The translations under genes were made by a program, and so were the position numbers. The notes beneath the pieces are model-generated. The model saw only the letters and a list, made by a program, of their open reading frames with translations. It was not told the origin of the DNA and made no database searches. A DNA stretch of 55,671 bases from Actinomycetes bacterium (lineage in GTDB: Bacteria; Actinomycetota; Acidimicrobiia; Acidimicrobiales; SZUA-35): assembly GCA_024276425.1 (NCBI GenBank), contig JAJRXF010000049.1:1-55671 (forward strand), written 5' to 3'. Positions within the stretch are counted from its first letter, which is position 1; the number at the start of each line of letters is the position of its first letter. Positions 16,208-25,835 of the stretch are shown in pieces.

Positions 16208-16394
16208 GGACCCTCATTGCATCATCAGGACAGAACAGTAGCCCCGGGTCTCCCCCGGAGCGGCTCTCACAGTATCGGTCAGTGTTTGGGCCGTCCTGAG
16301 CCATATTTCCCTTCTTTAACAAAATTCGAATCAGGCCAAGGGGCCGATATGGCTAGCTCCACCCCGGGACGAAAGGGAGCCTCGGCCACGAAAT

Positions 16395-17810
16395 CTAATC
16401 GGCCGCATCGATGAGAGCATTCTCGACCACCTCGGTGAGCGCCGGGTGGATATAAAACACCTCGCTGGCCAACTCCGAGGCAGTTTGGCCAAATTGCATG
16501 CCTTGGATGAGGGGTTGGATCAACGATGCCGCCTGTGGTCCGATGATGTGGGCGCCGAGAATGAGGTCGGTTTCGGCATCCACCAGGACCTTCGCGAACG
16601 AGGTTGAATCATCCAGGGCCCAGCCATAGGCAGTACCTCCAAAGTCTCGTCGACCAATCCGATATTGAACACCCTCCCGATGAAGGTCCACCTCGGTTTT
16701 GCCAACGCTGGCAACCTGAGGGCCGCTAAAGACCGCGCTTGGAACGGCCCGGTAGTCGACTTCGCGGACGTCATCTGGGTGGGCAATGTTCCAGAACGCC
16801 ACTTTGGCCTCGGCGTTGGCCACATGCTTGAGTTGAAAGTCATTAGCGACGTCACCAATAGCCCACACGCCGTCCACGCAGGTTCGCATCTGCAGATCAA
16901 CAGCTATGCGGTGCTTCTTGTTGGTGGCCACTCCCCCCGCCTCAACCCCCAGCAGGTCGGTGTTTGGTACCCGTCCGGTGGCAACGAGCAATTCGTCGAC
17001 CTCGATGACCTCGTTTTCAAGGTGTAGCAGCACTGAGCCCCGGTCGGAGTTTTCAACCAGTCTTGGAAGTTGCCCAAGCCGTAGATCGACTCGTTTTGCG
17101 AAAATCTGGGTGAATCGATCAGAGATGTCGAGGTCATGGGCGCTGAGTAGGCAATCCGACCGGTTGAACATGGTGACTTGGCTGCCGTAGCCGGCAAACA
17201 CATGTCCCATCTCGACCGCGATAAAGCCACCTCCGATTATTCCAAGCCGCCTTGGAAGCTGCTCCAAGCGCATGATTGAGTCTGAGGTGTGGTGTCGGGC
17301 GTCGACAAGGCCAGCGATATCAGGCATATTGGGCCGCGAGCCGACAGCCAGAAGAATTTTGTCCGCGGTGATTCGTCGATCACCGACGTCGAGGAGTTTG
17401 TCGGCCACAAAGCGGGCCGTGCCCTGGATCAGGGTCAGGTTGTCGGTTCCGGAGGCCCGGTACTCTCGACCGCCAGCGGCGATCGGATCGATCAGGCCGA
17501 AGACGCGGTTGCGGATTTGTGGCCAATCGACCTCGTGGAAGGTTGCACGAACTCCAAGATGGTCGCTGTGCTTGGCTGACTCGGCGACATCGGCAGGCAT
17601 GACAAACATCTTGGAGGGAATACACCCCCGATTGAGACAGGTGCCGCCGAAGACATCTCGCTCTACCAGCGCAATCTTCCATCCGTCAAAGTAGTCAGGA
17701 ATCGAGTTGCCTGAGCCGCTCCCGATGATAATCAGATCAAAGCGTTCTGGATCTGACTGTGCTGGATCTGACTGTGCTGGATCTGACTGTGCTGGATCTG
17801 TTGTGGTCAT
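16395..17810 (-). CDS. mtr: Mycothione reductase
   Basis: A 471-residue flavoprotein disulfide reductase. FDLIIIGSGSGNSI is the FAD-binding motif in the form typical of mycothione reductase (GSGSGN). The redox-active disulfide is in GGTCLNRGCIPSKM, the NADPH site in LGIIGGGFIAVEMGHVF, and the catalytic His-Glu pair in IHPALTEVVENAL near the C-terminus. It keeps mycothiol reduced using NADPH, the actinobacterial counterpart of glutathione reductase. The first ~20 residues are an unusual threefold repeat of Asp-Pro-Ala-Gln-Ser encoded by a DNA tandem repeat. The start overlaps the upstream DUF983 gene by four bases (ATGA). Confidence 0.88.
   Translation of the reverse strand: MTTTDPAQSDPAQSDPAQSDPERFDLIIIGSGSGNSIPDYFDGWKIALVERDVFGGTCLNRGCIPSKMFVMPADVAESAKHSDHLGVRATFHEVDWPQIRNRVFGLIDPIAAGGREYRASGTDNLTLIQGTARFVADKLLDVGDRRITADKILLAVGSRPNMPDIAGLVDARHHTSDSIMRLEQLPRRLGIIGGGFIAVEMGHVFAGYGSQVTMFNRSDCLLSAHDLDISDRFTQIFAKRVDLRLGQLPRLVENSDRGSVLLHLENEVIEVDELLVATGRVPNTDLLGVEAGGVATNKKHRIAVDLQMRTCVDGVWAIGDVANDFQLKHVANAEAKVAFWNIAHPDDVREVDYRAVPSAVFSGPQVASVGKTEVDLHREGVQYRIGRRDFGGTAYGWALDDSTSFAKVLVDAETDLILGAHIIGPQAASLIQPLIQGMQFGQTASELASEVFYIHPALTEVVENALIDAAD
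17747..17800. repeat. 15-bp tandem repeat, 3.6 copies, inside the mycothione reductase N-terminus
   Basis: The unit CTGGATCTGACTGTG is repeated exactly three times (17747-17761, 17762-17776, 17777-17791) and then for nine more bases. Read on the minus strand it encodes Asp-Pro-Ala-Gln-Ser repeats at the protein's N-terminus. Because the unit length is a multiple of three, copy number changes would not shift the frame. Confidence 0.92.
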
Positions 17811-18301
17811 GAGGGTCGATTTCCGGTTTTACCTTTGCGCTGGCGAGTAACGAAACGCCAGTCAACTTCGTGGGGTTCAAGCTTGCGCATGAGGATGTCG
17901 ATGGCGCTCCAAAGAGTCTGAGCAGTTGGCTGAAACAAGATCGGATGGATGATGGCCACCGCCACGCCGAAGATAACGAGTTCCTTGACGGGGAAATCTG
18001 GGAAGGTAGCGACGAGCCCAACAATGAGGTAGACCAAGATCATAAAGAAACTGACGATCGTGTTCATTCCAATCGCTCCAATCCAGTGTCCTTCTATTCG
18101 TTCGAAATGGAGTCCGCAGCGGGGGCAATCCTCCTTGATGGTGAGGCCCCAGCCGAATAGCTTTCGCTGCCCGCACGCTGGACAGGCCCGTGTGGCCCCA
18201 CGATAAAGCAGCGTCCGCCAACGCGGTGTGGCATAGATAGTTTCCGTGTCAGGGTCCAGGAACGGGCCACCCTGGGCATCGTGGTTGGAGGTGCTCGTCA
18301 T
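17807..18301 (-). CDS. DUF983 family membrane protein
   Basis: A 164-residue protein with a zinc-ribbon-like pair of CxxC motifs (ACPACGQRKLF and DCPRCGLHFE, residues ~39-64), then two hydrophobic helices (~75-100 and ~108-128). This is the DUF983 layout; the family is common near cytochrome oxidase genes in other bacteria, but function is not established. Its stop overlaps the start of the mycothione reductase gene, so they are in one operon. Confidence 0.8.
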   Translation of the reverse strand: MTSTSNHDAQGGPFLDPDTETIYATPRWRTLLYRGATRACPACGQRKLFGWGLTIKEDCPRCGLHFERIEGHWIGAIGMNTIVSFFMILVYLIVGLVATFPDFPVKELVIFGVAVAIIHPILFQPTAQTLWSAIDILMRKLEPHEVDWRFVTRQRKGKTGNRPS

Positions 18302-18334
18302 CGGAAGTTCCTTGGAAGCATGAACAAGGCGGAC

Positions 18335-19555
18335 TCAGATTTGGCCGGAGCCGTGTCGTCTGGTCCAATCCTGAAGTCTCGCCATAGCTTCGGTCATTGT
18401 GGAGGGTGATCCAGCGTAGGAGAAGCGCACAAACCGGTCCCCCCTTTGACGGTCGAAATCCACGCCAGGTGTGACGGCGATGCCGAGTTCGTTAAACCAG
18501 TGGGCACACAGCTCTTGACTGGTAGGTAACGAGCTAGAGAGCAGGTGGGAGATATCACACCACACATAGAAGGCACCATCGGGTGGTGCAAGCTCGGTCA
18601 TTCCGGCGGCCCCCAGTCCATCGAGGACAATGGCCCGGTTCTCTCGGTACTGGTGGACATTGGCTTCGCATTCCTCGACACCGTCGAAGGCAGCGACTCC
18701 GCCCAACTGGCTCAGGGTTGGTGGAGCGATCGTCAAATTCTGTGCTAATCGCTCCAGCGGTGTCATTAGCTCCTTTGGGGCAACGATCCACCCGAGGCGC
18801 CAACCGGTCATCGAGAAGTACTTGGAGAAGCTATTGAAGACCAACACTGGAGGCCGTCTCCCCGGCGTCACCGCCCCATTCGAGTTGTGGAGCACCTTGA
18901 GGATCGAAGATGCTGGCTTGTCGTAGGTGATCCCGTGGTAGATCTCATCGACCACCAGGGCGACCCCATTAGTCGCCGCCCAATCCGCCACCATGGCCAA
19001 GTCCTCCTCGCTAAGCACCGTTCCGGTTGGATTGGACGGGCTGGCCAGCACAAGGCCACTCATGGGCCCCGCTTGGTCCAAGATTGCTCTGGTGGGGCGA
19101 TACGACGTATCGGGCCCGACCGGAATGGGCACGACTTCGATCCCGAAGGTCTCCAGGTCGTTCCGGTAGCACGGGTAACCGGGCTCTAGGACTCCGACGC
19201 GCTCTCCGGGGTCCCAAAGGGCCAGGAAGCTCAGGACAGAGCTGCCAGAGGCACCAGTGGTGACGACGATCTGATCTAGTGGGACACTGATCTCATTGCT
19301 GGTCTGATACCACTGAGAGATGGCCGAACGTAGCGCTGGGAGTCCAAGGGCTTCGGTGTAGCCAAGTCGGTCGTTGTCAAGGGCGTCATGAGCCCGAGCG
19401 AGCACGGTTGCAGGTGCTGGGGTTGAAGGTTGCCCAACCTCAAGATGGAGAACTTCGTGGCCAGCGGCCTCGCGTTTGGCCGAGGCCCGCATTACCTCCA
19501 TGACATAAAACGGGGCAATCGCAGAGCGGCGACTGGTCACGAAAGGGTCCACCAA
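18335..19555 (-). CDS. Class I/II PLP-dependent aminotransferase
   Basis: A 406-residue fold-type I aminotransferase. The PLP lysine is in FNSFSKYFSMTGWRLGW; SPSNPTGTV contains the Asn that contacts the cofactor, and VDEIYHG holds the Asp and Tyr. The C-terminal Arg that binds the substrate carboxylate is in FVRFSYAG. It resembles the aspartate/aromatic aminotransferase subfamily. It begins 39 bases after the last permease gene of the ABC importer, so it is probably transcribed with it and may process an imported amino acid or peptide; that link is inference. Confidence 0.85.
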   Translation of the reverse strand: MVDPFVTSRRSAIAPFYVMEVMRASAKREAAGHEVLHLEVGQPSTPAPATVLARAHDALDNDRLGYTEALGLPALRSAISQWYQTSNEISVPLDQIVVTTGASGSSVLSFLALWDPGERVGVLEPGYPCYRNDLETFGIEVVPIPVGPDTSYRPTRAILDQAGPMSGLVLASPSNPTGTVLSEEDLAMVADWAATNGVALVVDEIYHGITYDKPASSILKVLHNSNGAVTPGRRPPVLVFNSFSKYFSMTGWRLGWIVAPKELMTPLERLAQNLTIAPPTLSQLGGVAAFDGVEECEANVHQYRENRAIVLDGLGAAGMTELAPPDGAFYVWCDISHLLSSSLPTSQELCAHWFNELGIAVTPGVDFDRQRGDRFVRFSYAGSPSTMTEAMARLQDWTRRHGSGQI

Positions 19556-19594
19556 CAGACCTTACCAAGGCTGGTTGAGGTCTGGTCTGGTGCC

Positions 19595-20572
19595 CTACAG
19601 GGCCGAGCCTCGCACTGCACCTCGCTTCTGGAACCAGTCACCCACCTGGTTAAGGGAGAGAACCGTCAGGGTTAGGAAGAGCGACGGCCAAACCACCGGC
19701 ATGATCGTCTGTTTGATATCGCGCCGGGATTCGTTCAACATATTGCCCCAACTGGGGGTTGGGAGCTGAACACTCAACCCAAGGAAGGACAAGGTTCCTT
19801 CCACCACAATCACCGTGGCAGCGCCTACCAGGGCGAAGGAAAGCAGGGTCGGCAAGATGTTGGGGATGATCTCTCGGAACAGGATCTTGCTGGGTTTGGT
19901 TCCAATAGCCTTGGCCGCCAGCACAAACTCGCGATTGCTTATGGCCAAGCTGTTGGCCCGGGCAACCCTGGTGTAGGGAGGGATAGACAAGAAGCCAATA
20001 ACGAGGCTGATGATGTAAAGATTTCGCACCGCAAAAATCGACACCATGGCCAACAGGAGTACCAGGGCGGGAAATGCCAGGATGACGTCGATGAGGGCCA
20101 TGATGACAGTTTCGGTCCGACCCCGAACGAACCCCACCAGTGATCCGAGGAACCCACCAATGACGATGCCAAAGGTGACGGAAACGGTGGCAACGGTGAG
20201 GCTTACCCAGGATCCGTGGATGATACGGGCAAAGCTGTCTCTGGCGATGCTGTCGGTGCCAAACCAGTGAGCGGCCGAGGAGGGCTCGATGGGCTCACCG
20301 GTGCCAAATTCACCGGTGGCAGGGTTGAAGCCGTTGGTTTGGAGGAAGGGGTCCTGTAGGGGAAGGCTGCCGCCAAGGGCACTATCGAGTTTGGCGTACA
20401 GGGCACCACCAACCATAAAGAGCAGCCAGGCGGATGACAGCTTGATGAGCAGGGGCATCTCTTTGAAAACTTCAAGCGGGCTCTTGCGTTTTGGCTTGGA
20501 TCCAACGGCAGTGACCGCCTTGCCTATTGGGGACGCCTTGGTTGTCTCGGCGGCTGATTCGGCGATGCTCAC
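19595..20572 (-). CDS. ABC transporter permease, DppC-type
   Basis: One of two membrane subunits of a peptide/nickel/opine-type ABC importer, about 325 residues. After a ~40-residue cytoplasmic tail there is a first helix, an extracytoplasmic segment, then five helices. The EAA-like loop that contacts the ATPase is visible around FVLAAKAIGTKPSKILFREIIPN. I take the GTG at 20572, one base after the stop of the DppB-type gene, because AAAGGG lies six bases upstream. Confidence 0.88.
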   Translation of the reverse strand: MSIAESAAETTKASPIGKAVTAVGSKPKRKSPLEVFKEMPLLIKLSSAWLLFMVGGALYAKLDSALGGSLPLQDPFLQTNGFNPATGEFGTGEPIEPSSAAHWFGTDSIARDSFARIIHGSWVSLTVATVSVTFGIVIGGFLGSLVGFVRGRTETVIMALIDVILAFPALVLLLAMVSIFAVRNLYIISLVIGFLSIPPYTRVARANSLAISNREFVLAAKAIGTKPSKILFREIIPNILPTLLSFALVGAATVIVVEGTLSFLGLSVQLPTPSWGNMLNESRRDIKQTIMPVVWPSLFLTLTVLSLNQVGDWFQKRGAVRGSAL

Positions 20573-20573
20573 G

Positions 20574-21527
20574 TCAACCCTTTCGAATTCTGGGGTCAAC
20601 AAAGGCGTAGAGCACGTCGACCAGGGTGTTGATTACGACATACACCGTGGCCACAAACACGGTGATGCCCTGGACCATGAGGATGTCGCGGGAGTTGATG
20701 GCATTAATGAGTCGGAATCCAAGGCCCGGCAAGGCAAACAGGGTTTCGATCACGACGGTTCCGCCCAAAAGGGCGCCAAAGTTGATTCCGATAATGGTGA
20801 CCAAACTGAGCGAACTGGGCCGCAGTGCGTGGCGTAGCAGGATGAATCGATCGTTCAGACCCTTAGCCCGAGCCGACAAAATATAGTTCTCCTGCAGGGT
20901 GGCGATCATGTCCGAGCGCACCAGGCGACTAAAGATGGCCATCTGGGATAGAGCCAGCGCTGAGGCCGGTAAAACCGCCGTTCTAAAGTTGGCCCATATG
21001 CCCTTGTCCCATCGGTTCCAGTTGGAGGCCGGAAACCATCGTAGCTTGACGGCGAAAAGCCAAATGAGAAAGATTCCAGTGATGAAATTGGGGACCGACA
21101 GCGCAATCTGGGATGCGGCTGAGGTTGCCTGGTCGATCGCTCTGCCCTGCCGGTAGGCCCCAACGACCCCCATCGGTACCGAGATCACAACGGCAAAGAC
21201 GATGGCCATAGCCGCCAGTTGGGCAGTAACGGGGATTCGGTTCTTAATCTCGCCCATCACACTTTGGCCACGGTTGACGTAGGACTCCCCCAGATCGAGG
21301 CGAGCCGCGTTACCTAGCCAGTTCACGTACCGGACTAGAACAGGATCGTCCAGACCAAACTCCTCCCGGATCTGGGCCACAATTTCTGGATCGCGGGGTG
21401 CGTCGGGTGGGAGGATGGCATTGATCGGATCGCCGGGCAGCAGAGCCGTCATGATAAAGGTGATAAAGGTGACAGCGAGAATGGTTGCAACCAGCCTCGC
21501 CAGGCGTGAAAGTATCACCTTGACCAT
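20574..21527 (-). CDS. ABC transporter permease, DppB-type
   Basis: The second membrane subunit, 317 residues, with the N-terminal helix and LLPGDPINAIL segment typical of DppB/OppB, and the ATPase-contact loop YILSARAKGLNDRFILLRHALRP. The ATG at 21527 has GGAG nine bases upstream and is preferred to a TTG two codons earlier. It follows the binding-protein gene and is nearly contiguous with the DppC-type gene. Confidence 0.88.
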   Translation of the reverse strand: MVKVILSRLARLVATILAVTFITFIMTALLPGDPINAILPPDAPRDPEIVAQIREEFGLDDPVLVRYVNWLGNAARLDLGESYVNRGQSVMGEIKNRIPVTAQLAAMAIVFAVVISVPMGVVGAYRQGRAIDQATSAASQIALSVPNFITGIFLIWLFAVKLRWFPASNWNRWDKGIWANFRTAVLPASALALSQMAIFSRLVRSDMIATLQENYILSARAKGLNDRFILLRHALRPSSLSLVTIIGINFGALLGGTVVIETLFALPGLGFRLINAINSRDILMVQGITVFVATVYVVINTLVDVLYAFVDPRIRKG

Positions 21528-21575
21528 GAACAAGCTCTCCTACCCGGGATCAACACGTTGAACTGTCTTGCTCGG

Positions 21576-23357
21576 CTACTCGCCGATCCAGACTTCGTGA
21601 TAGCGGCCCTCAGCGGCCGGGAAGCCGATGCCAAGGTCTCCGCTTGGTAGATGCCAGCCGTTGAAACCATTCACGTTGTCAGCGGTGGCAATCATGGTGG
21701 CGGTGTGACCGGAGTACCAGATTGGAACCTCTTCGGCGATCCTCAACATGATTGACTCATAGAGGGCGAATCGCTCGTTGAAGTCGTCGGTGCGAATGGC
21801 AGCAACGGCAGCTCCGAAGGCCTCTGGATCAAACCAGTTGGCGAAGTTCAACGGAGAGACAATTCCGTCAAGACCAGCAGCTTCGGCCACGGCCGGGCTG
21901 TAGGGGGCCAGGGCAGGGTTCAGATCCACCGATGGGTCGCTATCAGAGCTGAAGCGCCAGCAGTGGGCACCGTGGGTGCCAATGAAGTCGGGTGGAGCAC
22001 CAAGGGCGTTGTTGATGTGAGTTTGCTGATCAAAGTTGGTCAGGTTCACATTCACGAGTCCCGATGCGGTCCAGGCCTGTTCGATCACCTGCATGGCGGC
22101 AATCAGGGTTGGGTCAGGCGGACACGAAAGCTCGACGTCGATCTGCTCGCCAGCGGCCTTACCGTCGGACCGGGCAGGATCATCCACGTACTCTTGAAGC
22201 AGCGCCTTACCACCCTCAAAGTCGAACTTGGGCCAGGCATCGGCAACCTTCTGGGAATACCATGGGCTATCGGGGCTGAACCACTGAGTACCAGGATCAG
22301 AGATCCCCTCACCGCCAAGGGCGGCAATGACCTGATCCTGAGCGTTCATCATGACAAGACCCTTGCGAACCCGCACATCGTCATAAGGAGCCAAGGCGAC
22401 GTTAAACATGCCGCCACCGACATTGTTGCCCTGGAACTCCAGCCGGGCAATACCATCGGCGTCACGAGCATCACGAATGGTGCCCTGGCGCAGTGTGTGC
22501 ATTCCATTAACGGTTCCAGAAACCAAGGCATCCAGACGTGTTCCCTCGTCGGGAATAGGCCGGAAGATCAGTTCGTCCAGGTAGGGCAACTGATTGCCTT
22601 CGGGGTCGACTCCCCAGTAGTTCTCGTTGCGAACCATGACCGTTTCGTTGTCCAAGTCTCGGCTCTGGATCACGAACGGACCGGTTCCGACGGGTGCGGT
22701 GCTAAAGCCGTCAGGGTCGGCGGCAGCCGCTCCCGGCTCAAACACCATGCCGATGGGGGCCCGAGACAAGAAGGACGGGAAGGCCGAGTGAGGTTGACCA
22801 AGGGTATAGGTCACCTCAAGATCGCCGGTGGCCTCCACATTCTCCACCTTGGCCGAGCCAAGTACACCAGCCGAGGTTGCACCGGTCTGCTGGATGGCCC
22901 ACATGTCGACGATGGTCTGAGCGGTCAGGGGCTCACCATTGTGGAAGACAACGTCGGGTCGAAGGGTGATGACCCAGCTGGTGAAGTCCTCATTGGATGA
23001 CACCGAATCGGCCAGGTACGGCTGATATAGGCCGTCCACGTCCTGTTCGAACAACTTGTCGAACACGGAGATGGCCATGTTGTAGCATGGGGCGGAGCAG
23101 GTGTCCTCCCAGGGGCGAAGGCCCGTAGCCTCGGCTTCGAGGGCCATGGTGAGGGTGCCGCCATACTTGTCGACGGTTTCATCGACAACGGCTTCGGTGA
23201 CCTCGGTATTGCCTTCGGTGGTGGTTGTTTCTTCGCTCCCGCCGGCGTCTGTTGTGGTATCCGAGCCTTCTTCGCTCGAACCCCCACCACAGGCGGCGGC
23301 GATCATTGCGAATGCGAGCAGCAATGCGATCAGTCTCGCTACGCCCCTCTTGTTCAT
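21576..23357 (-). CDS. Peptide/opine-type ABC substrate-binding lipoprotein
   Basis: A 593-residue extracytoplasmic solute-binding protein (family 5). MNKRGVARLIALLLAFAMIAAAC is a lipoprotein signal with lipidated Cys23, followed by a Gly/Ser/Thr/Glu linker. The mature part has family landmarks: DKYGGTLTMALE, LFEQDVDGLYQPYLADS, VVFHNGEPLTAQ, then VGTGPFVIQSRD. The binding pocket cannot be read for specificity. Its two cognate ATPases lie upstream and its permeases downstream on the same strand. Confidence 0.9.
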   Translation of the reverse strand: MNKRGVARLIALLLAFAMIAAACGGGSSEEGSDTTTDAGGSEETTTTEGNTEVTEAVVDETVDKYGGTLTMALEAEATGLRPWEDTCSAPCYNMAISVFDKLFEQDVDGLYQPYLADSVSSNEDFTSWVITLRPDVVFHNGEPLTAQTIVDMWAIQQTGATSAGVLGSAKVENVEATGDLEVTYTLGQPHSAFPSFLSRAPIGMVFEPGAAAADPDGFSTAPVGTGPFVIQSRDLDNETVMVRNENYWGVDPEGNQLPYLDELIFRPIPDEGTRLDALVSGTVNGMHTLRQGTIRDARDADGIARLEFQGNNVGGGMFNVALAPYDDVRVRKGLVMMNAQDQVIAALGGEGISDPGTQWFSPDSPWYSQKVADAWPKFDFEGGKALLQEYVDDPARSDGKAAGEQIDVELSCPPDPTLIAAMQVIEQAWTASGLVNVNLTNFDQQTHINNALGAPPDFIGTHGAHCWRFSSDSDPSVDLNPALAPYSPAVAEAAGLDGIVSPLNFANWFDPEAFGAAVAAIRTDDFNERFALYESIMLRIAEEVPIWYSGHTATMIATADNVNGFNGWHLPSGDLGIGFPAAEGRYHEVWIGE

Positions 23358-23431
23358 AGGTTCTCCCCTTTAGTCTTGATTGTTGGATACAACACAGCGT
23401 CCAACAGCTTCGATGTGTAGCAGATGTGACC

Positions 23432-23483
23432 GGGGGCACAAAATCACACCCCCAGATCGTTATGTGGTCGTTATGGAACGATC
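23432..23483. other. Two inverted repeats between the ATPase and binding-protein genes
   Basis: In the 146-base gap between the DppF-type and binding-protein genes, GGGGG (23432-23436) pairs with CCCCC (23449-23453), and GATCGTT (23455-23461) pairs with AACGATC (23477-23483). The second loop also holds a CGTTATG direct repeat. Structures in this place often set the high level of binding protein relative to ATPases by protecting the mRNA end; here that is inference. Confidence 0.45.
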
Positions 23484-23503
23484 ACAGAGAATTTTGCACG
23501 TAT

Positions 23504-24529
23504 CTAGGCGGAAATGGTCACCTCGGACTCTTCAATTGTGACCAGCGGATGATGACAAGCCACGAAGTGATCGTCGTTGACCCGACGCATCTGAGGCTCA
23601 ACTCGTTCACAGATCTCATCGGCGAAGGGGCAACGGGTACGGAATCGACAACCAGAGGGCGGGTTGATTGGTGAAGGCAGTCCCTCGTCCTCGCTAAGTT
23701 GGCGGTCGATCGTAACCAGGGGGTCCGGCATTGGAATCGAGGTAAGAAGAAGCTGGGTATAGGGGTGAGCCGGATGGGCATACAGCTCATCGGATTCGGA
23801 CACCTCACACATCTTGCCCAGATACATCACCGCCACCCGATCACTAATGTTCTTGACCACCGCCAAATCGTGGGCGATGAAAACGAGCGTCAGGCCATAC
23901 TCGGCCTTGAGGTCCTCCAACATGTTAAGGATTTGTGCCTGGACCGAGACATCGAGGGCCGATACTGGCTCGTCACAGATGATTAATTCGGGTTCGAGCA
24001 CTAGCGCCCGGGCGATGGAGATCCGCTGACACTGGCCCCCGGAGAACTCGTGGGGGTGCTTGTACCGGGCCACATCGGGGTCGATTCCGACCGCGTCGAG
24101 CATGACCGACACCTTGGCCCATTGCTCGTCCTTGTTGGCGGGTCCCCACACCTCTAAGGGTTCGGCCACCACCTCACCCACGGTCCGTCGAGGATTCAGT
24201 GACGACACTGGGTCTTGGAAGATCATCTGCAAGTCGGTGCGTTTCTGGCGCATGGCCTCATTGCTCAAGCCAGCCAAGTTCTCCCCATCGAGAATCACCG
24301 AGCCTGCGGTCGGTCGTGGAAGTTGCAGAATTCCCCGACCGGTGGTCGACTTACCGCACCCGGACTCCCCCACCAGGCCCAGGGTTTCACCCCGCTTGAT
24401 ATCAAAGCTGATGCCACTGACGGCATGGACAACCTTGCCTCGGCCAACGGGAAACTCGACCGTCAGGTCCTCCACGCGGAGCAGGGTTTCCTCTTTAGCC
24501 CGAAGGTGTGCCTTTCCTGAACCAGCCAT
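23504..24529 (-). CDS. ABC transporter ATP-binding protein, DppF/OppF-type
   Basis: About 341 residues. Walker A is GLVGESGCGKSTTGRGIL, the signature LSGGQ appears as FSGGQCQRISIARAL, and Walker B is LIICDEPVSALDVS. The C-terminal oligopeptide-transporter extension with a Cys-containing PSGCRFRTRCPFADEIC segment is present, as in DppD/DppF relatives that can carry an iron-sulfur cluster. The ATG at 24529 has GGAGG six bases upstream; the longer frame to 24673 overlaps the preceding gene too far. Confidence 0.9.
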   Translation of the reverse strand: MAGSGKAHLRAKEETLLRVEDLTVEFPVGRGKVVHAVSGISFDIKRGETLGLVGESGCGKSTTGRGILQLPRPTAGSVILDGENLAGLSNEAMRQKRTDLQMIFQDPVSSLNPRRTVGEVVAEPLEVWGPANKDEQWAKVSVMLDAVGIDPDVARYKHPHEFSGGQCQRISIARALVLEPELIICDEPVSALDVSVQAQILNMLEDLKAEYGLTLVFIAHDLAVVKNISDRVAVMYLGKMCEVSESDELYAHPAHPYTQLLLTSIPMPDPLVTIDRQLSEDEGLPSPINPPSGCRFRTRCPFADEICERVEPQMRRVNDDHFVACHHPLVTIEESEVTISA

Positions 24530-24530
24530 C

Positions 24531-25667
24531 TCAGCCTCCCCCGATGGTTGCAGGGATGTCTTCGGTGGCGTTGAGTTCACCCGCGGCAGCCAGGGTCTGT
24601 AGACGCCCAGCAGCCATGTTGGTCTCCCATGCTTGGTTGCCTTCGGGAGAGCCGACTGGGAACCAACAGGCATACTGGTGGCCCGGTGCCGGTGCCGCAG
24701 TTAGCGGCGGGGTTTGTTCGAAACACTTCGGTTGGGCGTAGGGGCATCGGGGCGAAAACGCGCAGCCTGAAGGAGGGTTGATGAGGTCAGGAGGACGACC
24801 GGAAATGGCGGCGAGCCGGGTGTGTTTGGGCTGATTGATTTTGGGAATAGAGCGCAGGAGCGACTCGGTATAGGGGTGACGCATGTCGGCGAACAGTTCC
24901 CCCGTCGGGGCTTTTTCTGCGATCTTGCCCGCATACATGACGGCAATCTCATCGGTGCGTCCGGCGACGACTCCGAGATCGTGAGTGACCATGATCATGG
25001 TCATGAACCGGTCTTTTTGTTGTTGTTCCAGCAGGTTGAGAATCTGGTGCTGAACCGTCACGTCGAGCGCCGTGGTCGGCTCATCAGCGAAGAGCATTTT
25101 GGGGCCACACGCCAGAGCTATAGCGATACACACCCGCTGGCGCATGCCCCCGGACATTTCGTGGGGATAATTGCTAAAACGGGCCTCGGGTTCCGGAATG
25201 CGGACGCTTCGAAGGAGTTCGATGGCGGTTTCGGCCGCTTCACTCTTTGAGACCTTGAGGTGATGGCGAATGTGCTCGGTCATCTGTCGCCCAACTCGAA
25301 CCACTGGGTTTAGCGAAGTCATTGGGTCCTGGAATACCATGGCCATCTCTACCCCCCAAATCTCCCTCATTTCCTTGGGTGACTCCTGAAGCAGATCCTC
25401 CCCGTCATAGGAGACTCGGCCATGGGTGATCACGTTGCCAGCGGTATTGAGCCTCATGATTGATCGAGACAGGACCGTCTTTCCCGAGCCCGACTCGCCA
25501 ACAACGCCGAGCGTCTTGCCCCGAGCGACCGACAAAGACACGCCGTCTACCGCCTTAACCAGGCCATTGGGCGTCGCGAAGTGCGTCTTTAAGCCCTCGA
25601 CCACAAGCAACGGTTCGGTTTGCTGGGACTTGGTGAGGCGGGTGGCGTCAGCACCAGCGGTCGGCAT
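24531..25667 (-). CDS. ABC transporter ATP-binding protein, DppD/OppD-type
   Basis: The first gene of the importer operon, 378 residues. Walker A is [18 protein letters not shown], the signature is [15 protein letters not shown], Walker B is [14 protein letters not shown]. The C-terminal [17 protein letters not shown] carries the family's Cys motif. AGGAG lies just ahead of the ATG. Together with the DppF-type protein it forms the ATPase dimer. The last ~50 residues after the Cys motif run longer than in typical relatives. Confidence 0.9.
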   Translation of the reverse strand: MPTAGADATRLTKSQQTEPLLVVEGLKTHFATPNGLVKAVDGVSLSVARGKTLGVVGESGSGKTVLSRSIMRLNTAGNVITHGRVSYDGEDLLQESPKEMREIWGVEMAMVFQDPMTSLNPVVRVGRQMTEHIRHHLKVSKSEAAETAIELLRSVRIPEPEARFSNYPHEMSGGMRQRVCIAIALACGPKMLFADEPTTALDVTVQHQILNLLEQQQKDRFMTMIMVTHDLGVVAGRTDEIAVMYAGKIAEKAPTGELFADMRHPYTESLLRSIPKINQPKHTRLAAISGRPPDLINPPSGCAFSPRCPYAQPKCFEQTPPLTAAPAPGHQYACWFPVGSPEGNQAWETNMAAGRLQTLAAAGELNATEDIPATIGGG

Positions 25668-25835
25668 TCAGGCTCCTTGACTTGAGAGAATAGTTGGCAA
25701 GCTCGAGATTTCGTAGGGGGAATTGTGACCGCAGTCACGTGTCATGTCGAATTGTTGAAGCAGAAAACCGTTGGACAGCCCGCTCTGCCACCGTTCAGGG
25801 CTCCCCGATTGGTGAGCTGTCAGTCCATGGAGGGG

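Noticed and set aside
16208-16394. A G/C-rich hairpin (CCGGG/CCCGG) upstream of the GGDEF-like gene, considered as a c-di-GMP or cobalamin riboswitch.
   Set aside because: The conserved core sequences of those riboswitches are not present; a simple hairpin is all that can be seen.
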